NCBI RefSeq assembly: GCF_019061305.1
Contig: NZ_JAHQZT010000002.1
Location: forward strand, 124,001 to 188,000
Source: Marinobacterium weihaiense
Lineage (GTDB): Bacteria; Pseudomonadota; Gammaproteobacteria; Pseudomonadales; Balneatricaceae
Length of the DNA stretch: 64,000 bases
Direction of reading: 5' to 3'
Shown here: positions 45,254-55,068 of the stretch, piece by piece
Position numbering within the stretch: the first letter of the stretch is position 1
Layout of the letters: every line of letters starts with the position of its first letter
Position numbers and translations under genes: made by a program
The notes under the pieces: generated by a model
What the model saw: the letters and a program-made list of their open reading frames with translations, nothing else
Told to the model about the DNA's origin: nothing
Databases searched by the model: none

Positions 45254-47599
45254 ATGTTACCGCTGAGCATTTTTTTCTCGGACGAATTCAGGCTGCTGTC
45301 ACGCCAACAGCTGTTCAAGAGCGTCAGACAGTATTTTCTTATCGATGATGACACCCTGGTCGAAACCTGGCGTCTGCTGCCATCGGGCGTTCCGGCCCCG
45401 GAGAGCGATCACGGCAATCTCGAAGTATCGCTTGATCTCGACCTGCCGCTGACAGGAGCAGATGCCAATCAGCGCTTCAGCCGTTATCTGAGCTATTGTG
45501 AACAACAGCAAACACACGACATACTCATTAACCCCCAACAGCTGCATCCTCGTTTTGAACCGCTCAAGCGTGACCGAATCTACGAGGGACTCTGCCAAAG
45601 GCTACACGCCCTCGCCGTCACCGCTCGCGACTGCGGCCATCGCCTTTTCATTCAGCCACCCAACGAAGAAACACTTGAGCTGACGCTTGAACTGATTGCC
45701 GACACCTTAGCACAGACAGACCTGCACCAATGGCATGGACTGGGACTGGATCTTCACACCAGCAACAAGCGCTGCCTGCCAGTATTAGGGTGGCTTGAAC
45801 ACCTGGGACGCGAATTGCAAATGCAGATCCCGATACGACTGACCGTGGGGGCTCCGCCGCCGACGGCCATTCGACGCGCTCAACAGGCAGGCTATTCACA
45901 TTATCCGGTGTTGACCCGCCCCGAACATGCGAACATCGGTCGCGACCTCTGCCATTATTTTCTGAAGAGCCTCAACAGCCAATGCCTGCAGCCTTGCTGG
46001 CGTTCTGAAGACTGTGCCCCGGATGGCTTTCAACCACCGCCTCTACCTGCGGAAATCTTTCTGCCGGTCCGCCGTAATGTTACCGGGACACCTCCAAGTC
46101 AGTTGCTGAGCGATCAGGTGCTGCTCGAGGCGATCACAGCCTGCCGCCAGGGTACCCTGGATGCAGCCCCTCTGGTCGAAGGAGGCAGTCTGACCAGCGA
46201 GCCGGGCCAAGAGCGTGTTCTGCCATCCGATGCACGCCGTGCCATCGGTTACCTGCATGCGACAAGCGAAGAGCACATACGACTGGCTTTCGAGGCGGCC
46301 GGCACCGACCAGCCTATCTGGAACAGAGTACCCATTGAACAGCGTGCCGAGGTGCTGCAACGCTGGGCACAGCGCCTGCAGCAGGAGCAGGTTATGCTGC
46401 TGGCCACCTGCAGCGGTGAAACCGGGCTCAGTATCCGTGATGCGCTGACCGATCTGCGCACGGGCATCAACCTTTGCTACTATTACTGCAATCAGGCACG
46501 CAGCAAACTATTGCCGCGCACGCTTCACGGCTATGCCTATGAGCAGAATCGTATGGAGTATCACGGTCGTGGCATCTATGTATGCCTGACCGACCACAAC
46601 GAGCCCTTTGCCACCTTGATCGGTCAACTCTCGGCCCTGCTGGTGACCGGGAATGCGGTGTTGTTGCAGCCTGATACTCGCACAGCCTCCTGCGCCATGC
46701 GGCTAATCGAGTGCTTACTGGAAAGCGGCCTGCCATCGGGGGTTGTAGCAATGCTGCCGGGGCACGAGGAGAACATTGCACGCACGCTTTTGGAAGACTA
46801 CCGCGTGGCGGGCTGTGTCTGTTTTCTGGACCCTGGCCGAGCTGCCGCCATGAATGCCCTGCTCGGTAACCGCACCGGCGCCCCTGTGGTTCCTCTACTG
46901 TCACACAGCAGCATTCCCGGCACTCAAATCGTAACCCGCCCGCTGTCCACGCTGGATGTTCGCGATATTTTACACAGCGCGTTCAGCCATGCGGGGCAGA
47001 AACGCACCACATTGGGCACCCTGTATCTGGAAGCGTCGGTGGCCGATGTCATTGAACAGCAACTGGCAGATGCCATGCATCAACTGGTGCTGGGTGACCC
47101 GGAACAACCGGACACCGATATCGGCCCGTTGAGCCGGCGTGAACTGATGGAACAGTGCTACGAACACATCGAGCGCTTCCGTCAGCGCAACCAGGTACTG
47201 GCCCAACTGGCTCTGGACACACGACACGACCATGGTTTCCATGTGCCGCCAACCCTGCTGCGTCTGTATACACCGGATGAATTGCCGATTGGGCTCAGTG
47301 GCCCGGTACTGCACCTGATCCGCTTCGAGCGTGAAGATCTACCCAGGGTACTGAACGAGATCAATCGTTACTGCCCGGGACAAGCCTGTAGCCTCTACAG
47401 TGAAGACGGAGAACTGATCGCACAGGCAGAAGATGGATTATTGGCCAGCCGACTGCTGATCAACCGTCCTCTGGCGGATACAACCGCCAGTATCCACCCG
47501 GCCGGCAGCAGCGGTATCTCCGGGACCGGCCCGCTCTATGGCGGGCCCAACTACCTGCAAGCCCTGATCAGGGAACGTGCCACCACGCGGCGGCACTGA
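45254..47599 (+). CDS. PutA-derived protein with lost catalytic residues (probable pseudoenzyme)
   Basis: 781 residues showing the PutA order: a PRODH-like half (about 80-240) and an ALDH-like half (about 265-775). Homology is clear in GLGLDLHTSNKR, AIRRAQQAGYSHYPVLTRPEHAN and the PutA-type end GISGTGPLYGGPNYL. The PRODH motif VKGAYWD is TVGAPPP (about 197-203), and the barrel's last FAD-binding part is missing. In the ALDH half the usual AGQRCSA is AGQKRTT (R584 where the Cys should be), the ETGG Glu region is LLSHSS, and the GSTE loop is lost; N449 remains. The frame is uninterrupted. The ATG at 45254 has GGAG upstream. Confidence 0.8.
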   Translation: MLPLSIFFSDEFRLLSRQQLFKSVRQYFLIDDDTLVETWRLLPSGVPAPESDHGNLEVSLDLDLPLTGADANQRFSRYLSYCEQQQTHDILINPQQLHPRFEPLKRDRIYEGLCQRLHALAVTARDCGHRLFIQPPNEETLELTLELIADTLAQTDLHQWHGLGLDLHTSNKRCLPVLGWLEHLGRELQMQIPIRLTVGAPPPTAIRRAQQAGYSHYPVLTRPEHANIGRDLCHYFLKSLNSQCLQPCWRSEDCAPDGFQPPPLPAEIFLPVRRNVTGTPPSQLLSDQVLLEAITACRQGTLDAAPLVEGGSLTSEPGQERVLPSDARRAIGYLHATSEEHIRLAFEAAGTDQPIWNRVPIEQRAEVLQRWAQRLQQEQVMLLATCSGETGLSIRDALTDLRTGINLCYYYCNQARSKLLPRTLHGYAYEQNRMEYHGRGIYVCLTDHNEPFATLIGQLSALLVTGNAVLLQPDTRTASCAMRLIECLLESGLPSGVVAMLPGHEENIARTLLEDYRVAGCVCFLDPGRAAAMNALLGNRTGAPVVPLLSHSSIPGTQIVTRPLSTLDVRDILHSAFSHAGQKRTTLGTLYLEASVADVIEQQLADAMHQLVLGDPEQPDTDIGPLSRRELMEQCYEHIERFRQRNQVLAQLALDTRHDHGFHVPPTLLRLYTPDELPIGLSGPVLHLIRFEREDLPRVLNEINRYCPGQACSLYSEDGELIAQAEDGLLASRLLINRPLADTTASIHPAGSSGISGTGPLYGGPNYLQALIRERATTRRH

Positions 47600-47600
47600 C

Positions 47601-48986
47601 TCATGACGCCCGGCCGGCCCTAGCCAGGCGGAAACAGGGCTCATACTCCTCGTGGTTGATTTTCATCCGCCGCTGGCTTACGAAGGACTCCAGCAGCTGA
47701 TCCAGCGCATCAATCACTTCAGGCTCGCCATGCAACTCGAAAGGCCCATGCTCTTCGATGGCGCGTATGCCCGGCTCCTTGACGTTGCCAGCCACGATGC
47801 CGGACAGCGCACACCGCAACTGGGCCGCCAGCACATGATCCGGCTGATTGCGTGACAGACAGAGATTGCGCATGGCGGCATGCGTCGGCTCAAAGGTCTG
47901 CTGCAGCGCCAGCGGAATACGCAGCTGCCAGTTGAAGTGATAGGCCTCCCCTGTCGCCTTGCGGTGCGCCGTCACTTCCGCCAAACCATCACGCATGCAT
48001 TCGGCCACGGCGTGCGGGTCATCCACGATGATCTCATAGCACTGTGTGGCCCGCTCACCCAGTGTTGTGCGAATGAAACGGTCAACGGTTTCAAAATACG
48101 CTTCACTGCCGGCCGGACCGGTAAAGATCAGCGGGAACGGCTGGGCCCGATTCGATTCCTGCAGCAAAATGCCCAGGATATACAGAATTTCCTCTGCCGT
48201 GCCTACACCGCCCGGAAAGACAATAAAACCATGTCCCAGGCGCACGAAAGCCTCCAGACGGCGCTCGATGTCCGGCATGATAATCAGCTCATTGACGATC
48301 GGATTGGGCGATTCGGCGGCAATAATGCCCGGCTCGGAAATACCCACGTAGCGGGCGCGCTCCACACGCTGCTTGGCATGGGCAATGGTGGCACCTTTCA
48401 TCGGGCCCTTCATGGCCCCCGGCCCGCAACCGGTACAGATATTCATGCCGCGCAGCCCCATCTCGTAACCGACGCGCTTGGTGTATTCGTATTCTGCATG
48501 GCTGATCGAGTGGCCACCCCAGCACACCACCATATTGGGCTTGACGTGGGGCTGCAGGGCGTTGGCGTGACGCAACAGGTTGAACACCTGATTGGTAATG
48601 CTGGCCGAAGGGTCCAGCCCTTCGCAGCAGCCATCGACCTTGTCGGCCACGTACAACAAGTCACGCAGCACGGCAAACAGGTGCTCGTGAATACCCTGAA
48701 TCAGCTCGCCGTCGACAAAAGCGGCCGCCGGCGCATTGATCAGGTCCAGCTGTACGCCGCGGTGTTTCTGGCTGATCTGAACATCAAATTCGCGGAAGCG
48801 GTTCAGCACCATGCGGGTGCTGTCCATTTCACTGCCGCAGTTCAGTACCGCCAGTGCACACTGGCGAAACAGTGAATACAGGCCGCCCTGCGTCTTGTCC
48901 TGCAGGCGGGCCACTTCGTAGGGGGAAAGAACGTCGAGATTGTCCAGCGGTGTAACACTGGATGTAATGTAATGCTCGGTCATCAT
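47601..48986 (-). CDS. ppnN: Nucleotide 5'-monophosphate nucleosidase PpnN (YgdH)
   Basis: 461-residue LOG-domain enzyme that cleaves purine and pyrimidine monophosphates to base and ribose-5-phosphate; in E. coli it is activated by (p)ppGpp. The LOG motif is FPGGVGTAEEILY (about 265-277), preceded by the GLRGMNICTGCGPGAMKGPMKGA stretch. Flanking N- and C-terminal PpnN domains are present. The ATG at 48986 (or 48983) has AAGGAGG five to eight bases upstream. Its stop lies two bases from the convergent PutA-like stop. Confidence 0.94.
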   Translation of the reverse strand: MMTEHYITSSVTPLDNLDVLSPYEVARLQDKTQGGLYSLFRQCALAVLNCGSEMDSTRMVLNRFREFDVQISQKHRGVQLDLINAPAAAFVDGELIQGIHEHLFAVLRDLLYVADKVDGCCEGLDPSASITNQVFNLLRHANALQPHVKPNMVVCWGGHSISHAEYEYTKRVGYEMGLRGMNICTGCGPGAMKGPMKGATIAHAKQRVERARYVGISEPGIIAAESPNPIVNELIIMPDIERRLEAFVRLGHGFIVFPGGVGTAEEILYILGILLQESNRAQPFPLIFTGPAGSEAYFETVDRFIRTTLGERATQCYEIIVDDPHAVAECMRDGLAEVTAHRKATGEAYHFNWQLRIPLALQQTFEPTHAAMRNLCLSRNQPDHVLAAQLRCALSGIVAGNVKEPGIRAIEEHGPFELHGEPEVIDALDQLLESFVSQRRMKINHEEYEPCFRLARAGRAS

Positions 48987-49203
48987 ACTGACCTCCTTGT
49001 TCGCTACTGCTGTCACGCGCCGCATACCTGCGCGTGTCCATTAACTATGAACGCTCACGTGGAGATTTACTACTGTTCCGTGTCCGTTCGGTTACACCCC
49101 TTACTGAAAAACCGGGAGCATCAGGGGTTGTCATATCGCATTGTAATTGCACCCACCTTGAATTAGTTTGAAAGCATACACTGACGTACAAGGAAGCCTG
49201 CCG

Positions 49204-50592
49204 ATGTCTGCATCCAAACTGTATATCCTCGATACCAATGTGCTGTTGCATGACCCCAAGTGTCTGTTTCAGTTCAAGGAACAGGACATTACCATCCCTA
49301 TGACGGTGCTGGAGGAGCTCGACTCGATCAAGGACCGAAAGCAGACCGTCGCGGCCGAGGCACGACACGCTATTCGAGCCATCGACAACATTTTGTCCAC
49401 GGCCAGCAACCCCGGACAAATCACCAAAGGTGTCCGCATTTTGCTGGAGGGCAAGGAGCGCGAACACAAGCTGGGCAAGCTGTCCATTTTCCCCGACCAT
49501 GAACTGACAACACGTCAGGGCTTCCTGCCGGACGAGAGCAACAAGGACAACCGCATCATCAACTGTGCCCTGCACCTGCAGGCCACCTTTCCGCATCGCC
49601 AGATCATTCTGGTGACCAAGGACATCAACATGCGCCTCAAGGCGCTGGGCGCCGGTCTGCAGCGGGTGGAAGACTACCGTACCGATCAGCTGGTCTCCGA
49701 CATCGAGATGCTGCCTGCCGGGCACCACCATCTGGACCACCCGTTTTGGGAAGGCGTGGACAAGGTGGACAGTTTCCAGCGCGACGGCCGCACCTACCAT
49801 AAGGTGGATCGCAGCCTGCTGCCGGACACTTACCCCAACGAGTTCATTTTCGATGACAGCCGCGATTTTGCGGCCCGAACCCACAGCGTTGACGAAACCT
49901 CGGTCACCCTGCTGGACCTGGGGTACGAACACCTGATGGATCAGGTATGCTGGGGCATTCAGCCCATCAATCTGCAGCAGGCCTTTGCCATGCAGTCACT
50001 GATGGACCCGGAGATCGACCTCAGCATCCTGCTCGGTGCCGCCGGTTCCGGCAAGACCCTCATCGCCCTGGCCTGTGCTCTGGAAATGGTGATTGAAGAG
50101 CAGCGTTTCAACAAGATCATCGTGACACGCTCGACACCGCCGGTGGCCGAGGATATCGGCTTTCTGCCCGGCACCGAAGAAGAAAAGATGACGCCCTGGA
50201 TGAGCTCCATCAACGACAACTTGGAAGCCATGCACGAACAGGACGAACGCCCGCAGAGCAGCGTCAAGTACGCTTTGGAAAAGGCCAACATCCAGTTCAA
50301 GTCGTTGAACTTCATCCGCGGCCGCAGCATCCAGAATGCCATCGTGCTCATAGACGAAGCCCAGAACCTGACCCCACAGCAGCTGAAAACCATCATCACC
50401 CGTTGCGGCAAGGGCACCAAGATGGTCTGCCTGGGCAACTTGGCCCAGATCGACTCCAACTACCTGACCCCGCTGACCTCGGGCCTGACCTATATCGTCG
50501 AGCGTTTCCGCAATTTCGAAGGTTCCGCCAGCGTCCACTTTGAAGGCATCTTCCGTTCCCGTCTGGCCGAGTACGCCGAAGAACACCTCTGA
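49204..50592 (+). CDS. PhoH-family ATPase with PIN domain (YlaK/PhoH2-like)
   Basis: 462-residue fusion: an N-terminal PIN nuclease domain (about 1-145; LYILDTNVLLHDP carries the first acidic residue) and a C-terminal PhoH helicase-like ATPase (about 240-460) with Walker A GAAGSGKTLIAL and Walker B VLIDEAQNLTPQQ. PhoH2 proteins have RNA unwinding and cleaving activity in mycobacteria; here this is inference. The ATG at 49204 has AAGGAAG eight bases upstream. A hairpin follows. Confidence 0.9.
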   Translation: MSASKLYILDTNVLLHDPKCLFQFKEQDITIPMTVLEELDSIKDRKQTVAAEARHAIRAIDNILSTASNPGQITKGVRILLEGKEREHKLGKLSIFPDHELTTRQGFLPDESNKDNRIINCALHLQATFPHRQIILVTKDINMRLKALGAGLQRVEDYRTDQLVSDIEMLPAGHHHLDHPFWEGVDKVDSFQRDGRTYHKVDRSLLPDTYPNEFIFDDSRDFAARTHSVDETSVTLLDLGYEHLMDQVCWGIQPINLQQAFAMQSLMDPEIDLSILLGAAGSGKTLIALACALEMVIEEQRFNKIIVTRSTPPVAEDIGFLPGTEEEKMTPWMSSINDNLEAMHEQDERPQSSVKYALEKANIQFKSLNFIRGRSIQNAIVLIDEAQNLTPQQLKTIITRCGKGTKMVCLGNLAQIDSNYLTPLTSGLTYIVERFRNFEGSASVHFEGIFRSRLAEYAEEHL

Positions 50593-50603
50593 TCCCCCCC
50601 TCA

Positions 50604-50625
50604 GCAGTGGGCATTCGCCCACTGC
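50604..50625 (+). terminator. Terminator-like hairpin after phoH
   Basis: A perfect nine-pair stem (50604-50612 with 50617-50625) with an ATTC loop lies 12 bases past the stop. The T-run after it is short and displaced. Confidence 0.65.
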
Positions 50626-50945
50626 AACACACCTTTTCCCATCTGCAGACCAAAGTCTAAAAATACAGTCAAAACCCATAACGGCGCGGGTTACAGCCTG
50701 ATGACAGTACCTGCCTGTACGACTTTGTCGACACTTCGAGTTTTATTCTATGAACAGTTGAATATAATGCACCGCACCAAAGTATTAAGCGTAAATAATC
50801 CAACAATCTGTCGCGCACATCACCCAATCGGGGGATATCAGCGGCAGTGAGACGCGGAAGTCCTGACGGGCAGGGCCCGGGGCGTGCCACAAGCCACCTT
50901 CCATCGTCTTCAACCCCATTGTTTACGACCAAATGGCGAACTCAT
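50626..50945 (+). promoter_or_regulatory. Upstream region of mqo
   Basis: About 320 bases without a gene. A perfect TATAAT lies at 50763-50768, about 175 bases before the mqo ATG, but no good -35 stands at the right distance. If used, it would give a long leader. I see no clear repeat or hairpin of note. Confidence 0.4.
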
Positions 50946-52436
50946 ATGACCACTAAAACTGTAGATGTGCTGCTAGTCGGTGCCGGCGCCATGAGTACCA
51001 CCCTCGGGATGATACTCAAGCAGCTGGATCCGAGCCTGAAGATCTGTATGGTCGAACGTCTTGACCATGTTGCCCGTGAAAGTACCGATGGCTGGAACAA
51101 TGCCGGTACCGGCCATGCTGCCTACTGTGAACTCAACTACACGCCGGAACAGGCGGATGGCAGCATCAACACTACCAAAGCGTTCGCGATCAACACGTCC
51201 TTTGAAGTCAGCCTCCAGTTCTGGTCTTACCTCGTTGAACAGGGCAACCTGCCCTCGCCTCAGGAATTCATCAACCCGACCCCACACTCCAGTTTCGTAT
51301 GGGGCGAGAAGAACGTTGAGTTTCTGCGCAAGCGTTATAAGGCGCTGAGCCAGCATCACTGCTTCAAGGACATGGAGTACAGCGAAGATCACGACACCCT
51401 GCGTGAGTGGATGCCGCTGGTCATGAAGGACCGTTCGCCGTCCGACAAGGTTGCCGGTACCCGTGTACGTTACGGTTCCGACGTCAACTTCGGTGCGCTG
51501 GCTCGCCTGATGGTGATGAACCTGGAACAGCAGGAGAATTTCGACCTGCTGCTGAGCCGCGTCGTCGACGGTCTGCGCCAGCAGGAAGACGGCAGCTGGA
51601 AAGTGCGCGTGAAAAACACCCAGAAAGGCGGCAGCGAGATCATTCACTCACGCTTCGTGTTCCTGGGTGCCGGCGGTGGCGCCCTGCCACTGCTGCAGCA
51701 GTCAGGCATCCCGGAAGGCCAGGGCTACGGCGGTTTCCCTGTCAGCGGTATGTGGCTGGTCTGCAAACGCCCCGAAATCATCGAGCAGCACATGGCCAAG
51801 GTGTACGGCATGGCACCGATCGGTGCGCCACCGATGTCGGTGCCGCATCTCGATACCCGCGTCATCGATGGCAAGAAGGCACTGCTGTTCGGACCCTTTG
51901 CCGGCTTCACGACCAAGTTCCTCAAGCAGGGCTCGTTCATGGATCTGCCGTGCAGCGTTCGCATGGGCAACCTGAAACCGATGCTGTCTGTCGCCAAGAA
52001 CAACATGGATCTAACCCGCTACCTGATCAGCGAAGTGATGCAGTCGCACACTTCACGCGTAGACTCACTGCGTAATTTCTTCCCGGACGCAAAGGATGAA
52101 GATTGGGAGTTGTCCTACGCCGGTCAGCGTGTACAAATTATCAAGCCGGGCACCGAAACGGCCGGCAAGCTGGAGTTCGGTACCGAGGTCATTACCTCCA
52201 GAGATGGCACCCTGGCCGCTCTCCTGGGGGCTTCTCCGGGGGCTTCTACAGCGGTCAGTGCCATGCTGAGCATCGTCGAACGCTGTTTTGAAGACCGTCT
52301 TGCCGAAGACAGCTGGCAAGAGAAAATCCGCGAACTGGTACCGTCCTATGGTCAGAGTCTGACTGACGATGCCGATCTGCTCAACCGTGTGCGTGCACGC
52401 ACGCTGTCGGTTCTGCAGCTGGACCGCCAGTCCTGA
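50946..52436 (+). CDS. mqo: Malate:quinone oxidoreductase Mqo
   Basis: 496-residue FAD-dependent peripheral membrane enzyme that oxidises malate to oxaloacetate and feeds electrons to the quinone pool, bypassing NAD-malate dehydrogenase. The FAD motif is [16 protein letters not shown] (about 5-20); [22 protein letters not shown] (in two parts) is the Mqo signature, and the C-terminal [16 protein letters not shown] is typical. Length matches the family. The ATG at 50946 starts directly at the family N-terminus; its ribosome site is weak. Confidence 0.95.
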   Translation: MTTKTVDVLLVGAGAMSTTLGMILKQLDPSLKICMVERLDHVARESTDGWNNAGTGHAAYCELNYTPEQADGSINTTKAFAINTSFEVSLQFWSYLVEQGNLPSPQEFINPTPHSSFVWGEKNVEFLRKRYKALSQHHCFKDMEYSEDHDTLREWMPLVMKDRSPSDKVAGTRVRYGSDVNFGALARLMVMNLEQQENFDLLLSRVVDGLRQQEDGSWKVRVKNTQKGGSEIIHSRFVFLGAGGGALPLLQQSGIPEGQGYGGFPVSGMWLVCKRPEIIEQHMAKVYGMAPIGAPPMSVPHLDTRVIDGKKALLFGPFAGFTTKFLKQGSFMDLPCSVRMGNLKPMLSVAKNNMDLTRYLISEVMQSHTSRVDSLRNFFPDAKDEDWELSYAGQRVQIIKPGTETAGKLEFGTEVITSRDGTLAALLGASPGASTAVSAMLSIVERCFEDRLAEDSWQEKIRELVPSYGQSLTDDADLLNRVRARTLSVLQLDRQS

Positions 52437-52444
52437 TCCTGTAT

Positions 52445-52468
52445 ACGGGCCTCAGCCGGGGCCCGTTT
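52445..52468 (+). terminator. Terminator of mqo
   Basis: ACGGGCC (52445-52451) pairs with GGCCCGT (52460-52466) around an eight-base loop and is followed by a short T-run. Confidence 0.65.
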
Positions 52469-52539
52469 CCCTCCCGCCACTGGCCAAGCGCAATGCCGAA
52501 GGCTATCATCGGTCACAGATGGTTCAAGGGAGTATCATC

Positions 52540-52806
52540 ATGATCCACCGCCTGCTGATGCGTATCCTCATCCTGCTGGTTCGCGCCTATCAGCTTGCCA
52601 TCAGCCCGTTTCTGGGCAACAACTGCCGCTTTTACCCCAGTTGCTCCGGCTACATGATTGAAGCACTGCAGACGCATGGCATTCTCAAAGGCCTTTACCT
52701 GGGCACACGTCGCATCCTGCGCTGCCACCCTTATTCCGATGGCGGCATCGACCCGGTGCCCCCGCCAAAGCACCGCTGCCCCCATCATGAGCGCACCGAT
52801 GCCTGA
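52540..52806 (+). CDS. yidD: Membrane protein insertion efficiency factor YidD
   Basis: 88-residue membrane-associated protein. The core [24 protein letters not shown] (in two parts) and the [20 protein letters not shown] segment are the YidD signature. It helps YidC-dependent insertion. The ATG at 52540 has AAGGGAG eight bases upstream. Usually yidD sits between rnpA and yidC; here it lies between mqo and the CbrA-like gene, away from that cluster. Confidence 0.92.
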   Translation: MIHRLLMRILILLVRAYQLAISPFLGNNCRFYPSCSGYMIEALQTHGILKGLYLGTRRILRCHPYSDGGIDPVPPPKHRCPHHERTDA

Positions 52807-52860
52807 CGTTTTAACGCTACACTGTACCAATACCGACTTTCGCCCCTGTGAGGTTTACTG

Positions 52861-55068
52861 ATGTTCTCCCCTCTGAGTGTTCTGCTGCTCATTGTTGTCT
52901 ACACCGGTCTACTGTTCGCACTGGCACAATGGGGCGAACACCGCACACGGCGCGGGCGTCCGATCAACTCCGCCACCATCTACGCACTATCACTGTGTGT
53001 CTACTTCACGACCTGGACATTCTACGGCAGCGTGGGCTTTGCAACCCGCTCCGGCCTGCTGTATCTGGGTATCTACGCCGGTGCCTTTCTATCACTGTTC
53101 TTCTGGCACCTGACCCTGAGGCGAATGATTGCGGTCAAGGAAACCTTTCACATCACCAGCATAGCCGACCTGATTTCGACTCGTTACCGGCGCTCACAGC
53201 GCATTGCGGCACTGGTCACACTGATTGCCCTGTTCGGCCTGCTGCCTTACATCAGCCTCCAGCTGGAAGCGGTTATACGCTCATTGAGGCTGATTACCCA
53301 TGAGGGCGCTAGCCACATTCACTGGAGCTCATCCGGCATTCTGATCACGCTGCTGATGACAGCCTTCACCATCGTCTTCGGCGTACGCCGTCTTGATCCA
53401 ACCGAGCGCCACCAAGGCATGATTCTGGCGCTGGTAGCAGAATGCGTAATCAAGCTGATTATTTTACTCGTTATCGGTTTGTTCATCACCTACCAGTTCT
53501 TTGACGGACCGGTCGACATTTATCAGCAGATCAAACAGAACCGTCTCGACCACCTGCTGGGCAGCGGCGGCGAAGATGCGGGCATACAGTGGCTGACATT
53601 GATAGTACTGAGCTTTGTCGGGGTGCAGCTGCTGCCGCGCCAGTTCCACGTCGGGGTCGTCGAGAACGTATCACCCACTCATCTGGGGCGTGCGTTATGG
53701 CTGTTCCCGCTGTATGCGGTGCTGATCGTATTGTTTGTAATCCCCGTTGCTGCGGCCGGACTGATGCTCGGCCTGCCCGAGCAGTCGGCCGATTTTTTCA
53801 TGTTGCTGGTGCCACAGGCGCTGGGGCAGCCCTACCTGGCCCTGCTGTCGTTCTTGGGCGGCTTTGCCGCTGCCAGTGGCATGGTCATCATCACCACCAT
53901 GACCCTGGCGACCATGGTTTCCAACCACCTACTGCTGCCGGTGTGCGAGAAGTTCAGCCAGTTGGCCTGGATGCGCACCTGGCTGCTGCAGGTACGCTGG
54001 ATTCTGGTGGCCGCCATTCTGTTCGGCAGTCTGTTGCTGGCACGGGTACTCACGGATACCTACATGCTGGTTGCGGTCGGCATGATCTCCTTTGTCGCGG
54101 CACTGCAGTTTGCACCGGTCACCTTCATCGGCTTGTTCTGGAACCGCGGCAACAGCATGGGCGCCATGCTGGGGCTGATGGCCGGCTTTGCGCTTTGGGG
54201 CTGGACCCTGATTATCCCTGCCTGGGTTGAAGAAGGCTGGCTACCCGTCAGCCTTCTGCTGGAAGGGCCACTGGGCATCAGCTGGCTACGCCCCGAAGCA
54301 CTGTTCGGCATGGACCTGCCATCCGTTCCGCATGCCGTTTTCTGGTCACTGCTGTTCAATACCCTCTTTTACCTGATGGGGTCCTGGTTATACCAACCCC
54401 AAAAGCATGAGCGCACACTGACGACCGAGTTTCTGTACACCACCCGCACCCTGCGCACTCAGGAAAAAGCTCGCCCAACCGGTCTCAACGCCTATATCGA
54501 GCTGGCACCGAAGCTGGTCGAGGCCGAACAGCTGTTGAGGCGCTATCTGGGCGACGAAAAGGCACAACACAGCGTCAACCGTATCGCGGAAGATCTGCAG
54601 GTCTATGACAAGAGCCACATCTCGGTCGTGGAACTGATGGAGTTCCATCGCATGCTGGAACAGATACTGGCCGGTGCCATCGGGGCCGCAAGTGCCCATA
54701 CGGCGATCGAGGAAAACATCCGTTATACTGACCGGGAGCGTTCTGACCTGACGGCGCTGTACAGCCATATCGTCAATGAGCTTCAGGGGTCATATCGTTT
54801 TCATCCCGACAAGGCACACGAGCCACAGAGTCGTGGCTTTGAAATGCTGGATGACCTTCAGGATCAACTGGAACATCTGCAGCTCAAGCTGGATCAGCAG
54901 AACAACGAAATGGAACAGCTGGAAGCCAAGCTGGAGCGTCAATACCAGGAGATCTTTGACTATCGGGTAGAAGCACAGCGCCTGCGTCATGAAAACGAGG
55001 CGCTGCGTCAGCAGCTGTTGAGCGAGGGGCAAATCGACCCCTCGCCACTGCCACGAAGCCCGAGTTAA
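52861..55068 (+). CDS. CbrA-like SLC5-STAC protein lacking a histidine kinase
   Basis: 735 residues. Residues 1-510 form a sodium/solute-symporter (SLC5) module of about 13 membrane spans. Residues about 540-640 form a STAC domain (GLNAYIELAPKLVEAEQLL, then VVELMEFHRMLEQILAG), the element that links SLC5 transporters to kinases in CbrA and relatives. The protein then ends in a coiled coil (about 660-720). No PAS, HisKA or HATPase part exists here or after the stop, which overlaps the convergent mscS stop. It may be a transporter, or a sensor that works with a separate kinase. Confidence 0.78.
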   Translation: MFSPLSVLLLIVVYTGLLFALAQWGEHRTRRGRPINSATIYALSLCVYFTTWTFYGSVGFATRSGLLYLGIYAGAFLSLFFWHLTLRRMIAVKETFHITSIADLISTRYRRSQRIAALVTLIALFGLLPYISLQLEAVIRSLRLITHEGASHIHWSSSGILITLLMTAFTIVFGVRRLDPTERHQGMILALVAECVIKLIILLVIGLFITYQFFDGPVDIYQQIKQNRLDHLLGSGGEDAGIQWLTLIVLSFVGVQLLPRQFHVGVVENVSPTHLGRALWLFPLYAVLIVLFVIPVAAAGLMLGLPEQSADFFMLLVPQALGQPYLALLSFLGGFAAASGMVIITTMTLATMVSNHLLLPVCEKFSQLAWMRTWLLQVRWILVAAILFGSLLLARVLTDTYMLVAVGMISFVAALQFAPVTFIGLFWNRGNSMGAMLGLMAGFALWGWTLIIPAWVEEGWLPVSLLLEGPLGISWLRPEALFGMDLPSVPHAVFWSLLFNTLFYLMGSWLYQPQKHERTLTTEFLYTTRTLRTQEKARPTGLNAYIELAPKLVEAEQLLRRYLGDEKAQHSVNRIAEDLQVYDKSHISVVELMEFHRMLEQILAGAIGAASAHTAIEENIRYTDRERSDLTALYSHIVNELQGSYRFHPDKAHEPQSRGFEMLDDLQDQLEHLQLKLDQQNNEMEQLEAKLERQYQEIFDYRVEAQRLRHENEALRQQLLSEGQIDPSPLPRSPS

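Noticed and set aside
45254-47599. PutA-like gene as a sequencing frameshift of a true putA
   Set aside because: The frame is continuous and the missing residues are substituted within aligned sequence, not lost at a break.
47880-48875. 331-residue plus-strand frame
   Set aside because: It is antisense to ppnN, whose domains are unmistakable.
49045-49932. 295-residue minus-strand frame
   Set aside because: It is antisense to the PIN domain part of the phoH-family gene.
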